A DNA stretch of 64,000 nucleotides from Isoetes taiwanensis (lineage: Eukaryota > Streptophyta > Lycopodiopsida > Isoetales > Isoetaceae), in assembly GCA_021234155.1 (NCBI GenBank), contig JAJEKV010000002.1, positions 43,761,203 to 43,825,202 of the forward strand. The letters run 5' to 3'. Position numbers and translations under genes: made by a program. Below are positions 36,400-48,118 of the stretch, piece by piece. A model generated the notes under the pieces. It ran no database searches. It had not been told where the DNA came from and worked only from the letters and a program-made list of their open reading frames with translations. Position 1 is the first letter of the stretch; every line of letters starts with the position of its first letter.

Positions 36400-37071
36400 C
36401 AAAATTCGGGCAAGCAGCGGGATGATTTATCAGGAATGGGCGAAGAAGATGGATTGAGAAGGGGGAATTTTTGGCCGGAACCCAGAGCAACTACGGCAGG
36501 GAAGGATCGATCCATGGTGCTAGCTCCGACAGTAGCAATCCATGGAGCATCATTTTCGACGCTGAGAAGGGAGGGGCCATCATTTCCGACAGAGGCAGAA
36601 AAAAACACCTCCTTTCGTAGCTCCAAATGCAATAATGGCGATAAGGTCGCTGTAATACGGCGAAACAGAGCCCCCAAGGGACAGAGAAATCACATCTACG
36701 CCATCGCCAAGAGCTTGATCCACCACTGCAAGCCCAACAAACTTTGTACACAGCGATTCGGGCCAAAGAGACCATATCCTGCGCTACTCCGGCGGCGAAT
36801 CGAAAAAAACTTGCATTCAAATCTACCTGCAGCGATTGAAGCAGTGTGCGTACCATGGCTCTGCGAATCCCTTCGTCCCTGAAGCCTGGCTCTCCGGCCA
36901 TATCCCCGTGTCTATCACTCCAATTATGCTCTCGTTGCCATATTTCGACTCCGGCCATATCTCCTTGGCCGGATTTAAGCCCAAAAACTGTGGGCTTCTT
37001 GTCATGTGCAAAGATTGCTGCACGTGGATTGTTGCAGAGAACCACGAAAAGAAAAAGAATAAATGAAGCAC
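36400..37071 (-). pseudogene. Plant subtilase (subtilisin-like protease) fragment with frameshifts
   Basis: Reading the minus strand, 37071-36880 encodes the end of the propeptide and start of the catalytic domain: LHMTRSPQFLGL, then VIDTGIWPES with the catalytic Asp. Further on, in another frame, come [10 protein letters not shown] (~36750) and then, in a third frame, SVGNDGP and WIATVGASTMDR (~36600-36490), the oxyanion-Asn region of plant SBT proteases. The HGTH catalytic-His segment is missing between the first two blocks, and nothing of the protease-associated domain or the catalytic Ser remains. It is a decayed piece of a secreted serine protease gene of ~750 aa. The plus-strand ORF over it is antisense. 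Confidence 0.85.
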
Positions 37072-37156
37072 ACGTGTCGGCCTCGCCTGAGGCAGAACCC
37101 AGAAATATTAGCTATAAAAAAATAAAAATTCGAAATTGGATGTATCATTATACATA

Positions 37157-37203
37157 CAAGAAATTTATCACGGCGGCCTTGGCCGCCGCGAACATTTCTC
37201 TTT
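37157..37203. repeat. 47-bp near-palindromic GC-rich hairpin, copy 1
   Basis: caagaaatttatcacgg followed by cggccttggccgccgcgaac and atttctcttt can fold into a hairpin with stem GCGGCC/GGCCGC and flanking AAGAAAT/ATTTCTCTT. A copy with one difference lies at 48119-48165. The tacaagaaat start recalls CACTA-type transposon tips. Confidence 0.85.
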
Positions 37204-37413
37204 TTCAAAACTGTGCAGTTGGACCCCAGTTAACGTCCAACATTCTCTTCTGCAATGGCCACGTGATTCTAGATTGATGTGAAGCAACTTCGTAAGATCT
37301 TACATTCTAACTCTAATTTAGAAATTACAAAGTACAATATTTAGCCTAGTCTTTTAAAAAGTTGGTCAATACTTTTTGTTATTGAAGGTTCATGTGTTCA
37401 CAGACATCAAACA

Positions 37414-37629
37414 TCAAATAGAATTATCAATTTGCAGAACTGAAGATGCCTCATCATCACTAGAATGATATTTTTGCGAATAATATAAATTACGAAATAA
37501 ATCCAAAAGGAACTCCAATACAACATCTCTCGACACAAAGGTTTTCGGTGAGTTACCAAAGGCCATCCACCATCTATAAAAATCATCTAGATTTAGCTCA
37601 ATAATGTAGTCTTTTTTCATCTGTGCCAT
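37414..37629 (-). CDS. Hypothetical 71-aa protein with a possible spliced leader
   Basis: The ATG at 37629 lies two bases after a good acceptor (TTTGCAG at 37632). A matching donor (GCAAG|GTAAAT) sits at 37798/37797, and a TATA box at 37884-37892 lies ~90 bp further upstream, so promoter, leader exon, intron and ORF line up on one strand. The protein has NLDDFYRWWMAFG and a Leu/Phe-rich amphipathic middle (EFLLDLFRNLYY), then an acidic end. There is no signal peptide, no TM span and no known family. It may be a TE accessory gene or a lineage-specific gene. Confidence 0.4.
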   Translation of the reverse strand: MAQMKKDYIIELNLDDFYRWWMAFGNSPKTFVSRDVVLEFLLDLFRNLYYSQKYHSSDDEASSVLQIDNSI

Positions 37630-37883
37630 CTCTGCAAATCAAAATATAATTGCAAATCAACTCAAACGTTCGCTACAATTTCACACAACGATAGAATCCA
37701 CATAACGATTACGCTAAGATTAAGGATGAAAGAAAATGCTAGTTTCATATTAAACAATCCAAGCTTTAGCAATGTAACAAAATGGGAGCATATTTACCTT
37801 GCATGCAATTAGTGAAGGTAAGAGAAGCGCCACAATAGCTCTTCAAGTGCTCTCAATGCGCGTCGAGACAATAAGAAGGCCTT

Positions 37884-37892
37884 CTATTTATA
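37884..37892 (-). promoter_or_regulatory. TATA box for the 37.4-kb minus-strand transcript
   Basis: Minus-strand TATAAATAG, a consensus plant TATA box. Transcription would start near 37855, upstream of the predicted donor at 37798. Confidence 0.5.
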
Positions 37893-38099
37893 AGATGGAG
37901 TTTTGTTGGATGATCGACACACATGACTAATCTAGGGCTATATTTATGCCAAGTGCCTATATCACAACTCGTGATGTAATCATTAATATCATTCGATATA
38001 TATTTCATATCCATAATTATCCTAAAATGGATATCATTAAGATTCTATATATATTGGGATTGATATCTTCTAACAAATTTGCCAATGGCCTAATAAATG

Positions 38100-38345
38100 C
38101 AAAGTGCACACACGTCGCGGCTTTGATGATTCGCAATAAATGCAAAGTTTATTAATGGTCGCAATAAATGCAAAGCATATTAATGGCCGCAATAAATGCA
38201 AAAGGTATTAATGGCCACAATAAATGCAAAGTGCACACATGTGCGTGCTTTGATAATTCGCAATAAATTCAAAGCGTATTAATGGCCACAATAAATGCAA
38301 AGTGTATTAATGGCCACAATAAATGCAAAAGCACAAAAACCGCCA
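38100..38345. repeat. Tandem repeat, ~31-bp unit
   Basis: gcaataaatgcaaagtgtattaatggcc recurs about seven times, once interrupted by cacacatgtgcgtgctttgat (also at ~38108). Confidence 0.92.
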
Positions 38346-38820
38346 TAAATGCGATGAATGCAACGTGTCATTCTATGGTAATGCTCATATCTTCCTCCGC
38401 CATAAATGCTCATAAATGCCTCAAACTGAAATTAATGCCATAAATGCCTCAATGCAACGGTCATGCTCTCCTAATTTTTAAGGAAGAAATTACGGTAACA
38501 CAAAAATGTAACGCGATGAATGCAGCGGTCATTCTATGGTAATGCTCATATCTTCCTCCGCCATAAATGCTCATAAATGCCTCAAATCAAATTAATGCCA
38601 TAAAATGCCTCAATGCAACGTGTCATGCTCTCCTAATTTGTAAGGAAGAAATTACGCATAACACAAAATGTAATGCGATGAATGCAACGTGTCATTCTAT
38701 GGTAATGCTCATATCTTCCTCCGCCATAAATGCTCATAAATGCCTCAAATCTGAAATTAATGCCATAAATGCCTCAATGCAACGTGTCATGCTCTCCTAA
38801 TTTGTAAGGAAGATATTAGA
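38346..38820. repeat. Tandem repeat, ~160-bp unit, three copies
   Basis: cctccgccataaatgctc occurs at ~38393, ~38555 and ~38719 with the surrounding aatgcaacgtgtcat and tgctctcctaatttgtaagg blocks. The aaatgc word links it to the 31-bp array on its left. Confidence 0.93.
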
Positions 38821-39071
38821 GGCGAGCAGAAAAATGTAACTGCCTTATAATAGGAAGGATAATAGATAAATGAAAAAAAATTTGAGGGCCATCAAATGGC
38901 GAGGGCGGGCGTACTGCGATACCAAACGTTTTTTGCCAATTAATCGCCATGAGAGTTTTGGGCCATCCGATCATTATCAAAATCGACCTGGATCCGTTCA
39001 TTTCATAACATCCTAGGGTGTTAATTTGCATGTTAAGGAAGATATTACCTGATCAAGATTGTAAACCGTTG

Positions 39072-39083
39072 ATCACTATAAAT
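39072..39083 (+). promoter_or_regulatory. TATA-like box, target unknown
   Basis: ctataaatagggg is a consensus TATA motif. No ORF follows within several hundred bases, so it may belong to an unrecognised repeat or a non-coding transcript. Confidence 0.25.
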
Positions 39084-39099
39084 AGGGGAAGGATATGGT

Positions 39100-40664
39100 T
39101 TGATATAAAACTACCAAGAAAGAAACATAAATGTTATAGATATAGATGGGTGGTTATGTGCACGTGGACCCTTTTCTCATTCCAATTATGACTTTGTTTT
39201 ATGCTACACTTCACTATTCCCTTGATGGGACATGGTGTCAAGTATGCATAGTCATATACTTTAGTGTATATAAAAGATAAGCACAAACAAATCGTATAGG
39301 CCACTGACTAATGGCATGATGCTTGCTTTCTTTTTTTCCGACAAAGCAACAAAAGATAATATAGTTAAATAATTATTTCGTCGGGGTATTGTAATAGTAA
39401 GGAATCTATGATAATATGCTCAACTTGACACAAGATACTTGTGGTCTCTCTTGACTAGTCCAAGATTCCCATTAATGTAGACAAAACAATCTTATTTTAT
39501 TGTATATGCCTTGCAAGGAAAAATAACTTAGTTTAAACTTACAAGAGTAGAGGGAGTTTGTCGTATTGGGGCAGTAGGGTTGGAAATGTTCGAATGGATG
39601 CAAGCTGTAATGGTATAGTATGGTAGGAAATATTTAAATGCCAAAGTCCTTATCGAACCCCACGTATCCCAAGGTGCACTTCTCATAAAGAGGGAGGAGG
39701 TGCCTATATAAGTCTGTAGGGTCAAAGGATCAACCTCTTAATTCAAACCATGCATGGTGACTTCCATTCATACCTCCAGGCCTGTCTATTTTTTTATGAA
39801 GTGCTGGCCCCTGACTACCCTGTCATCACTTCTAAGCGCTTAGCTTATTGTTAATCTTCTTTGTTTCTGAAACCACAACCCACAGCCACAACCTGTTTTT
39901 TTGCCTTTTTGGCCGCCATATCTGCGGGTCTTTGAAGAAATCTAGCCATATCTAAGACAGTTTGTAACTTGCATTCTCCCCCTTAAACCAGAAATGGTGG
40001 CCCTTTGCTGCCGCAGCAAGAAACTCGAAGGACTATTTGCTGAACTTTCGTACTTAATCAACCAAAATATTGCTGCAAATCACCTGCGGTCTGACATGAT
40101 CATGAATCAAGTATTTTTATATGAGGCAGAAACCACGTTCATTCTTGGGCAATTCTTATCGGTCCCTCTCTCATTCTTTTTGTGTCCTTTGAGAGCCAGC
40201 AATGCAATTGGGCAATTGTCTTTATGCTGTGCCAACGGAGTTACAGCCGCAAAAAAGCGCCTCTCTCTTGTTCCCTGTAGCCTCTGCAGTCCGGATCTGG
40301 GTTCCCCTGCTTGTTGGCCACACCCATGTGGCTCTTGCTCTGTTTTCCGACGCACTTCTTATGAATGAAGCTAACATTTTTGGGATCAGGAGCAAAGGAT
40401 GCTCATTTGTTTCATCTTGCTGGTCAAACTTGCGTTTGTAACTCATCCAAGCTTACAGAAATTTCTACTAGTTCAAAACACCAGGAAATCTCCTAGTTGG
40501 GGTCTCAATATGTGTTTCAGTCGTGATATCCTGTAAGCATTTTGGAAAACGAACCAAGTTTTCTGGTTTCGACACTCATCAGAGCCAAGGTTTAAGCATT
40601 TTGCGCATGAACACGCCCATACTGGTGCTAAGATTTAAGCATTGGCAAAGAGAAAGGCCATGAT
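39100..40664. other. Upstream region of the receptor kinase gene
   Basis: No repeat array. A TATA-like ctatataag lies near 39702. The ORFs between 39990 and 40450 have no motifs and are probably 5'-UTR or promoter sequence of the receptor kinase that starts at 40665. Confidence 0.35.
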
Positions 40665-43600
40665 ATGGAGCTGGAACATAGCCATAAGGTTTCGATACAG
40701 ATCCTTCTCATTGTGATCTTACTACTGGGACATGCAAGTGCACGTCATGATGGTCTGCTTAGTAGAAGCATTCAAATAGTGCCATCCCCTCGTCAACTCA
40801 TACAAGGTATTTTCGAATGCTCTGCACGAAACCTTTTCTAGGTACAAAAATGTTGGCATTAGTTCAACCTTACCTGTAGATCTACCTGCAGATATATCCC
40901 ATAGAATATTTTCTTTTCTTTTTTCGCAAATATGTTATGTTCAAATATTTACTAAGATGCTATTTGGATGGATTGCATAGTTATCTTATGATATGTGGAA
41001 AAACTCTTGATGCAGCTGAGCGCACACTGTTGAGTCCTCAAAGTAGTCTCAGCCAGCAAAAGGCAGCGTTGCTTTCCTTTAAAGAAGCCTTGACAAGATC
41101 CAGGTCTTCAAATGCACGCTCATTTGTGAATTGGACTGATGACTCGGATCCATGTTCCTGGAGAGGGGTGCAATGCATTGGAATGAATGTGGCTGAACTT
41201 GACCTCTCCAATCAGAATTTGAGTGGTCCAATTCCACAAGAGTTGGCCAACCTGTCTTTCTTGACATCCATCTCATTGGCATCAAATGCATTTAATGGCA
41301 GCATACCTCAGGAAGTGGTTCATATGTATAACCTGGTGAATCTCACACTATCTTACAACAACCTTACAGGTGGTATTCCAGAACAACTTTTTGCCAGTTG
41401 TGATAACGTTCAAATGATCAATCTATCTGCGAATCCATTAGGTGGCTCTATTCCATCTAGTATCCAGAACTGCAAAAGTTTGAAGTGGCTGGATTTGTCA
41501 AGCAACCTCTTGGAGGGTGCCATTCCAGATGGTCTTGGCCAGATTTGGACTCTAGAGATTTTGCTTTTACATAACAATAAGCTGGTTGGGCCCATACCAA
41601 GGCATCTGTTTGATAATTGCCAAAATTTGCAGGCACTTGATCTGTCGACAAACAACCTCACAGGAGGCATTCCTTCTCAAATTGAAAACTGTAGCCAGCT
41701 GTTGACTTTGTCAATTTCCAGGAATCAGATTGATTTTGTTCCTAAGGAACTAGGGAACTTGGAGCAGCTCCAACATTTATCGTTGGGAGAAAACAAACTT
41801 TCCACTATAGATGCAGACATAGGGGGCTGTACAAGTCTTCGAGCTCTAATTTTGAACTCGAATTATTTCTCAGGGATAATCCCGTCATTTGTTGGCGAGT
41901 TCCATTATTTGGAGGTGCTCATGCTTTATGATAACAAATTTGAGGGTGAGATACCCATGTGGATAACAGAACTACACCATCTCTACCATCTTGATGTAAG
42001 TGGGAATCAGCTCATTGGCTCCATTCCAAATGAGCTAGCAAATATCAAGGGCCTAAAGTTTCTTGTGCTTGCTAATAACAAACTCACAGGAAGCATCCCA
42101 ACCGAGATTGGAAAAATTACGGCTTTGCAGTTTCTTGATCTCTCATCTAATCAGCTTACAGGTCGCTTGCCAGAGACTTTGGGCAAGCTTCAAAATTTGC
42201 TATGGTTAATGCTAGCCCATAATAGAATTACAGGTGAAGTTCCAATTGAGTTAACAAATTGCAGTAGCCTCTTGTGGCTCAATCTCCAAGATAACAGCTT
42301 CTCAGGACCCTTGCCACGAAATATTGGAGATATTGGTGCAAATGTGAGTGTTACATTTGAAAAGAATAAGCAAACTTTGCCTGAAATGCCAAGGTCAGTG
42401 GGTGGGTGTAGCATGGTCAGAAGATGGCTTCCAAGCACAGAACCCCCATTTGACCTCGTACTGAAGGTACTAGATACAGAGAGGTGTCGGGTCTTTTGGA
42501 ATATGCTATTAAGAGGTGAGTTTATGTATCCTCTTTGCTCAAAGAGACCAACACAAGAGTCCTTGGGGTACATCCAGCTTTCAAAGAATCTGTTTACGAA
42601 CACCATACCAGAAAGCATTGGGAGGAATGCTCACTTGGGTCTACTTTTTCTAGGTCAAAATAATTTCACAGGAGAATTTCTATCGAATATGAGCACACGA
42701 GCCATTACAGGGATAAATGTTGCAGGTAATATGTTGTCAGGACAAGTCCCTGCCACATTAGGAGACCTAAGTTGTTTGGTCACTTTAGATCTCTCACTCA
42801 ATAACTTTAGCGGCAATATACCTTCTGAATTGCAGAAATTGACACAATTAAGCAGATTCAATATATCATACAATCCACTGCTTACTGGGGAGGTCCCCAC
42901 ACAGCAGCAATTTGCAACTTTTGATGCAAGTGTTTATTCTGGGGATGACAATCTGTGCATTAGCTCATCAAATGGGCTCAGAACGAGTACAGCAGAGAAT
43001 AAAATCCCAGTCTGCAGGAGTTCTGATATGAATAGTGACTTGTTCCCTAAGCGTTCATCAGGCATGGCAGTTGCAACCATATTAGGAATCACACTGGCAT
43101 GTTTGCTTGCGCTGATCATTTTTCTACTAATCAGTTTCTTTACCTTTGGAAGGAATCCGTCATCGCCGCCTGCATCTCTGAATTTCATGATGGTTGGCAG
43201 TGAGAGCAATCGCTTTGGAGATGCAAGTGTGCAGGTTTCACTGTTTGCTATCGAACTTCCAAAACATCTTTCTTATGCAGACCTTTTATCTGCAACAAAC
43301 AACTTCGATGAATCTAACATTGTAGGAAGTGGAGGTTTTGGGGTTGTTTACAAGGCTAAGCTTGTAGATGGCTCAATAGTAGCAATTAAAAAACTGATAC
43401 AAGAAGGCCCGCAAGCAGATCGCGAATTTCTGGCTGAGATGGAGACACTTGGGCATGTGCATCATGAAAACTTGGTACCTTTGATGGGATGCTCATCCTA
43501 TGGAACAGAAAAACTTTTGGTGTATAGATACATGGAGAATGGTAGCTTAGATGACTGGCTTCATGAACGTCCTGGAGGTCCTGAAGCACTAGTGTGGCCC

Positions 43601-44200
43601 TTGAGACTCAATGTTGCATTAGGTATGGCAAGAGGATTGAAATTCCTTCACCATAATTGCTCGCCTCCTATAGTTCACAGAGACATGAAAGCCAGTAATA
43701 TTCTCCTTGACGAGAATTTTGAACCTCGATTAACAGATTTTGGTCTGGCCAGAATAATAGGTTCACAAGAAACTCATGTCAGCACTGTTGTGGCTGGTAC
43801 CCTTGGATATGTTCCACCAGAATATTGCCAAACATGGAGAGCCACTACCAAAGGGGATGTATACAGTTTTGGGGTAGTCCTTCTGGAGCTGATAACAGGT
43901 AAGCGTCCCATGTCCATATTTTTCAGCGAGAAAAATTGTGGAAATCTTGTAGAATGGGTTAACATACATTTAAAAGAGGGGTCACATACCCAGACATATG
44001 ATCCTGTTGTGGTCGCTGCTGGAGCTCCCGCAGAACTCGTAGCATTCCTTAAATTGGGCGTCAGTTGCACAGCTGAGCTGCCTATTAAAAGGCCTACAAT
44101 GCGAGAGGTCTTGAGAGTCCTAGAAGAGATCAAGGCTGGAAACTACACGGCTGCAGTCACAATACAGATGCGCCAACGCAGTATTAGAGAAAGTACTTGA
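40665..44200 (+). CDS. LRR receptor-like kinase, subfamily X, NILR1 (At1g74360)-like
   Basis: Exon 1 (40665-40806) encodes a signal peptide ending LLLGHASA. Its donor (CAAG|GTATTT) is joined in phase to an acceptor at 41015 (TGCAG|CTGAG), giving 1108 aa. Then come a cap with DPCSWRGVQC, about 20 LRRs (residues ~85-690) with an island-like insert around ERCRVFWNMLL, one TM helix (~730-757) and a Ser/Thr kinase. The kinase has GSGGFGVVYK, VAIKK, HRDMKASN, TDFGLAR and TLGYVPPEY (RD kinase, all catalytic residues present). The insert, GYIQLS, FNISYNPLL and HVSTV blocks resemble At1g74360, a plasma-membrane immune receptor for a nematode ascaroside in Arabidopsis. Orthology and ligand are inference; EMS1- or PSKR-type relatives are the alternative. 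The in-frame ATG at 40937 lies in the intron and would lose the signal peptide. Confidence 0.93.
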
Positions 44201-45908
44201 TCTTCTTCTCCAACTCTAAGATGAAATGGGCTTGTGCAAATTTGGGTACTTGATTATTTTAAGCTATTCTTCTTAAGCCTGCTTATGCGATTTGAAATTA
44301 ACAAACTCTAGTTTCAAATCTTTCTGGATCTTTCTTTTTTGATTGTCCGATAGGTTCAGGAAACTTATTAAAAGAGAAATTTCCTAACCGGCTACGGTTA
44401 GTTAGTTTTTAGGGTATTCGATGCCGCCTAGTTAACTGTGACTTCGTGGAATCTTAATACAACCTACCTAGGTTTGTAAATGAAACCCTATCTGAACATC
44501 AAAATTTGGTGCAAGTTCTATACTAAGTATTAGATAATTTTCAGAGGGGGATTCCGCCTGAAAATTCCGAGGAATCCAAAAAAAAAAAAATCAAAAGCAA
44601 TGATCGTTTGCTTCAAATTACGTACCTCAAAAAAAAAAAATCCGGGAGAGTTTTTGGAACGGCCATGGCAGAGCATGAACGGTTAGAGCCGGTTCACATG
44701 CACGATCAACCCTCACCATCACGTAAAAAGGCAAGCCCTTTTACACGCACCATCACTTGCCGTTATGTCACTTACTCCTAAGGCAGATCCCCACGTAGAC
44801 ACCCTCCATATCGGCAACACACGTGTCTCACCCATACCGAAAGATGGCATGACCTCTAGACAACCATGGAAATTGAGGGATAGCTCAAGTACACAATTAT
44901 GTACATGTTAAGCTACCTTTGTATGCTTTATTCACTTTTATATGCTTATACGCACATAAAACCCAAACCCTACAAATACCCATTGAATTTCACCCTTTTA
45001 GCTCCTCCATCGATCTGGTTGCCCTCCCAGTGCCTATTCTAGCAGCTCAGGTGACTTGTAGCAGCTTGAATCTTGACCATGGACACCTCAAAGTTAGTGC
45101 GCATCCCCCATTTTAAGCTTTATTAGCTTAGAATCTGATTGTGGGTAAACGAACTGATGTCTAAAGTCTTAGAAGGATGATCTTGCTTTAGGGGTGATCT
45201 AATTGTGTTGATCTTATTCTTGCAGTTCATGAAATGATCTCGTCTTTAGAACCTTGGCCTTAGAGAATAGTAATGCTTTGTAGTACGCTCCTAGTCAAAT
45301 AACATCTAGTCAAAGTCTTTTGCAAACTTTAGGCATAGTCTAGAGGCATTGAACCCTTTTCGGCTCCCAAATCAAAGCCCCCTGTGATCTTCATGGATTT
45401 ATCGCGGATTGCCATGAGTTAGCAATGGCATGGGGCATGGTCCAGTTTGATTTAGCAATGACATGACCGACACATTAATCATGGATGCAATGAAGGGCAA
45501 GGATAGATGTTCTTCTGACGAGAAGGGTTAGTGAGAGGTTCTACCCTTCGTCTCTTGGAAATCATGTCCAAGCTTCAACTCTAATGGCATTGATCCTTAG
45601 AGCTACTCGCAAACACTTGGATCACTACTCATTTAGATCGTGGAGTATGCCGCGATGAGCCCTAGATTATTAGAGGTAGTACTATGGTTCTTGTATAGGT
45701 GTTTTAGTCCCCCAGATCTAGATTCCGCTTCCGGCATCTAAAGCACACCCTAACCGAACCCTACACGTGGGGGTAAACCGCATGTAAGAGTAGAATGTGT
45801 ACCCAAGTCTTGCAATATCCAAAAGAACACATGTAAGCTGAGAAGAGGGTTAAACCATCTTACCTTCAAAGTACCACAATGCATGCCCGAGCTTACAATT
45901 AGGCATTA
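44201..45908. other. Intergenic region between receptor kinase and LTR element
   Basis: The kinase 3' UTR probably occupies the first ~150-300 bp. Two A-runs (44577, 44629) follow. No other gene or array is recognised. Confidence 0.35.
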
Positions 45909-46784
45909 TTTTATAAATATGGTAGCTCGAGGGAGTGGTCTTGGACGTTAGTCTTGGTGGACTAGCATGGGTGTGTAAGAATGGCAAATTATGGGCAAAG
46001 CAAGGCAAATAAATGGCAAGGAATCCTTATAATGGTTATGGTTAAATAATATCTTGGAGCCAAGATATTATTTAATGGTTAAAGTTCTAGAGTTTAAATA
46101 TAGTTGAGCCAAGATAGTATGAGTATCTTACCTTTAAAAGTCAAAGATAAATATAAAAGGAACTAAAGCCAAAATTAGTTTGAAAGGAAAAGGTAGACGT
46201 AAGTATTAAACTATAAAAGAAACGATGGGCATGAATAGTTATTATTGGATGACCACAAACTACTTTAGCTTTAACTCTAATTCGAATTCCAATATCTCCT
46301 TGACCATGTGACCGCAATCATGTTCTGATAGACCGCCCTTGCTTGTTGCTTTGCCATTGCCAGCAAGCCTTGCCATAATTCTGTGAGTTCTTAGCACCGA
46401 GTGACCCGGTTGGGTGGTGAACTACCAAAGACTGGTTAATGCTTCTGGATCTAGCTCTAGTTTTGGTGAACTAAGAGCTTGACCAATCTAAGTTATTGGT
46501 GTAAAGACTGGTTAATGCTTCTAGATCTATCTCTAGTTTTGATGAACTAAGAGCTTGACCAATCTGAGTTATTGGTATAACTCATATGTTATGTTTATTG
46601 GATCTGTGCTTATTTGTCGTCTTATTTCATACTTAGATCATTTTTGCATTGCTAACGATTTATTCTGTGGATTGTGTAGCAAATCTGGACGGTTTACAGC
46701 TTATGAGATATGATTTGTTTGAAGAAGTCTAGTATTCTGTTTAGAAGAGATAAAAGGTATGGTTCATTGTTGTGAACTATAACA
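45909..46784 (+). repeat. 5' LTR of the non-coding LTR element
   Basis: Begins ttttataaatatgg (TGTT in the 3' copy) and ends aactataaca, three bases before the primer site. It contains a 34-bp palindrome at 46042-46075 and an internal tandem duplication at ~46430-46575. Confidence 0.88.
46430..46575. repeat. ~73-bp tandem duplication inside the 5' LTR
   Basis: gactggttaatgcttct through gagcttgaccaatct and gttattggt occurs twice, starting near 46431 and 46505, with about four differences. Confidence 0.9.
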
Positions 46785-46786
46785 AT

Positions 46787-46799
46787 TGGTATCAGAGCC
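46787..46799 (+). promoter_or_regulatory. Primer binding site (initiator tRNA-Met type)
   Basis: tggtatcagagcc, identical to the primer site of the copia element at 12492-12504, two bases inside the LTR end. Confidence 0.9.
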
Positions 46800-47931
46800 T
46801 AGCTATTCCTAAAGTTTGCAAAGACTTTCGGTTAGTGCTGGAGATTGCAAACAGGAATAGAGAACCTTATTCTGGCTATTCTTGATGTTTGTAAGTCATC
46901 TAGTTGGTGCTAGTGATTGCAAACTGGAATAGAATTCCTCCTCCTGAGAATCTAAATGATCTTCTTTCTATGAATTTAAAATTTTAACTTCTTGGATCAT
47001 TCTTTCCAATCCGATTCTACCCAGAGTAATCAATCTTTGGATATCGGTAAATCGTTTGTGGCAGGAAACATATAGGTGCAAGTGATTGGTGACGTGGAAT
47101 AAGCAGAGGGAACTGAGCCTAATCTTCCTGATCAATCCATTTCATTTGTCAAAATGGATCTCCTTCCAATCAAGCCTAACCAAAACTGACAATCCATCTC
47201 CTTGGCCAGCATGGATCTCCGTTGAAACTTTTCCTGCATCTACAAAGGGCGTATCTATGGTGGACGGATCAATCTTTATCTGAACTCTCCATCCTTGACA
47301 AATCTTGAATTCCTAACTAAACGAATTTTAAACAATGAAAAGTGCGGCCCATTGCTTTAGTAAGACGTCTTAATAATGAATACATGTTTGTAAGAAATTG
47401 TAGTTTAAAAGTAGAGGTGACTTCAAAATCAGTTAAAAGATTTTATAAGGATTCGTGCCTTTAGAGAAATTGTAAATCTATTTTATGATTGTGTTGCTTC
47501 CTTCTAATGAATGATCATGCCATTAATAGTTGCACAATGGTTGGTGCCATAAGTGTTGATGTTAATGGATGACATTGAAATTCTAGATTGGTGTCTAGAG
47601 TTTTGAATAGTAGTTGGTGCTACTGGTTGGAGTCGGTGCTTCAACAGAAACCTTGGTTCTTTTCTAAATACCTAAATCTTATTTCTATCTTTAAACTTGA
47701 ATCTTATCTAGTAGATCTTGAGCCTTGCAAATACATCTCAATGAACAATCAAATCTTTCCTGGATCTTTATCTTAATCTTTAGCCACAACCATTGTGATT
47801 GTCATAAATAGTTGGTGCTATTTGTGAGATCATAATCCTAGCCTTTGGCTTTAAAATGGGTTGAGTTGGTGCTCATGTACAAATTGAATTGGTGCTTAAT
47901 TTGTGGTTTATAACTGAGGTCAGTTGCTTCC

Positions 47932-47945
47932 AAAAAGGGAAGAAT
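47932..47945 (+). promoter_or_regulatory. Polypurine tract of the non-coding LTR element
   Basis: aaaaagggaagaat directly precedes the 3' LTR start tgttataaat. Confidence 0.8.
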
Positions 47946-48118
47946 TGTTATAAATATGGTAGCTCGGGGAAGTGGTCTTGGACGTTAGTCTTGATGGACT
48001 CGCATGGGTGTGTAAGAATGGTAAATTATGGGCAAAGCAAGGCAAATAAATGGCAAGAAAACCTTTTAATGGTTATGGTTAAATAATATCTTGGAGCCAA
48101 GATATTATTTAATGGTTA
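47946..48118 (+). repeat. 3' LTR, left part
   Basis: Matches 45909-46081 with roughly 95% identity, up to taatggtta, where the 4.1-kb insertion begins. Confidence 0.93.

Noticed and set aside
36331-36882. Plus-strand 183-aa ORF
   Set aside because: Antisense to the subtilase pseudogene; the recognisable motifs are all on the minus strand.
41079-44133. Minus-strand ORFs up to 142 aa inside the receptor kinase
   Set aside because: Antisense shadows of a well-supported kinase gene.
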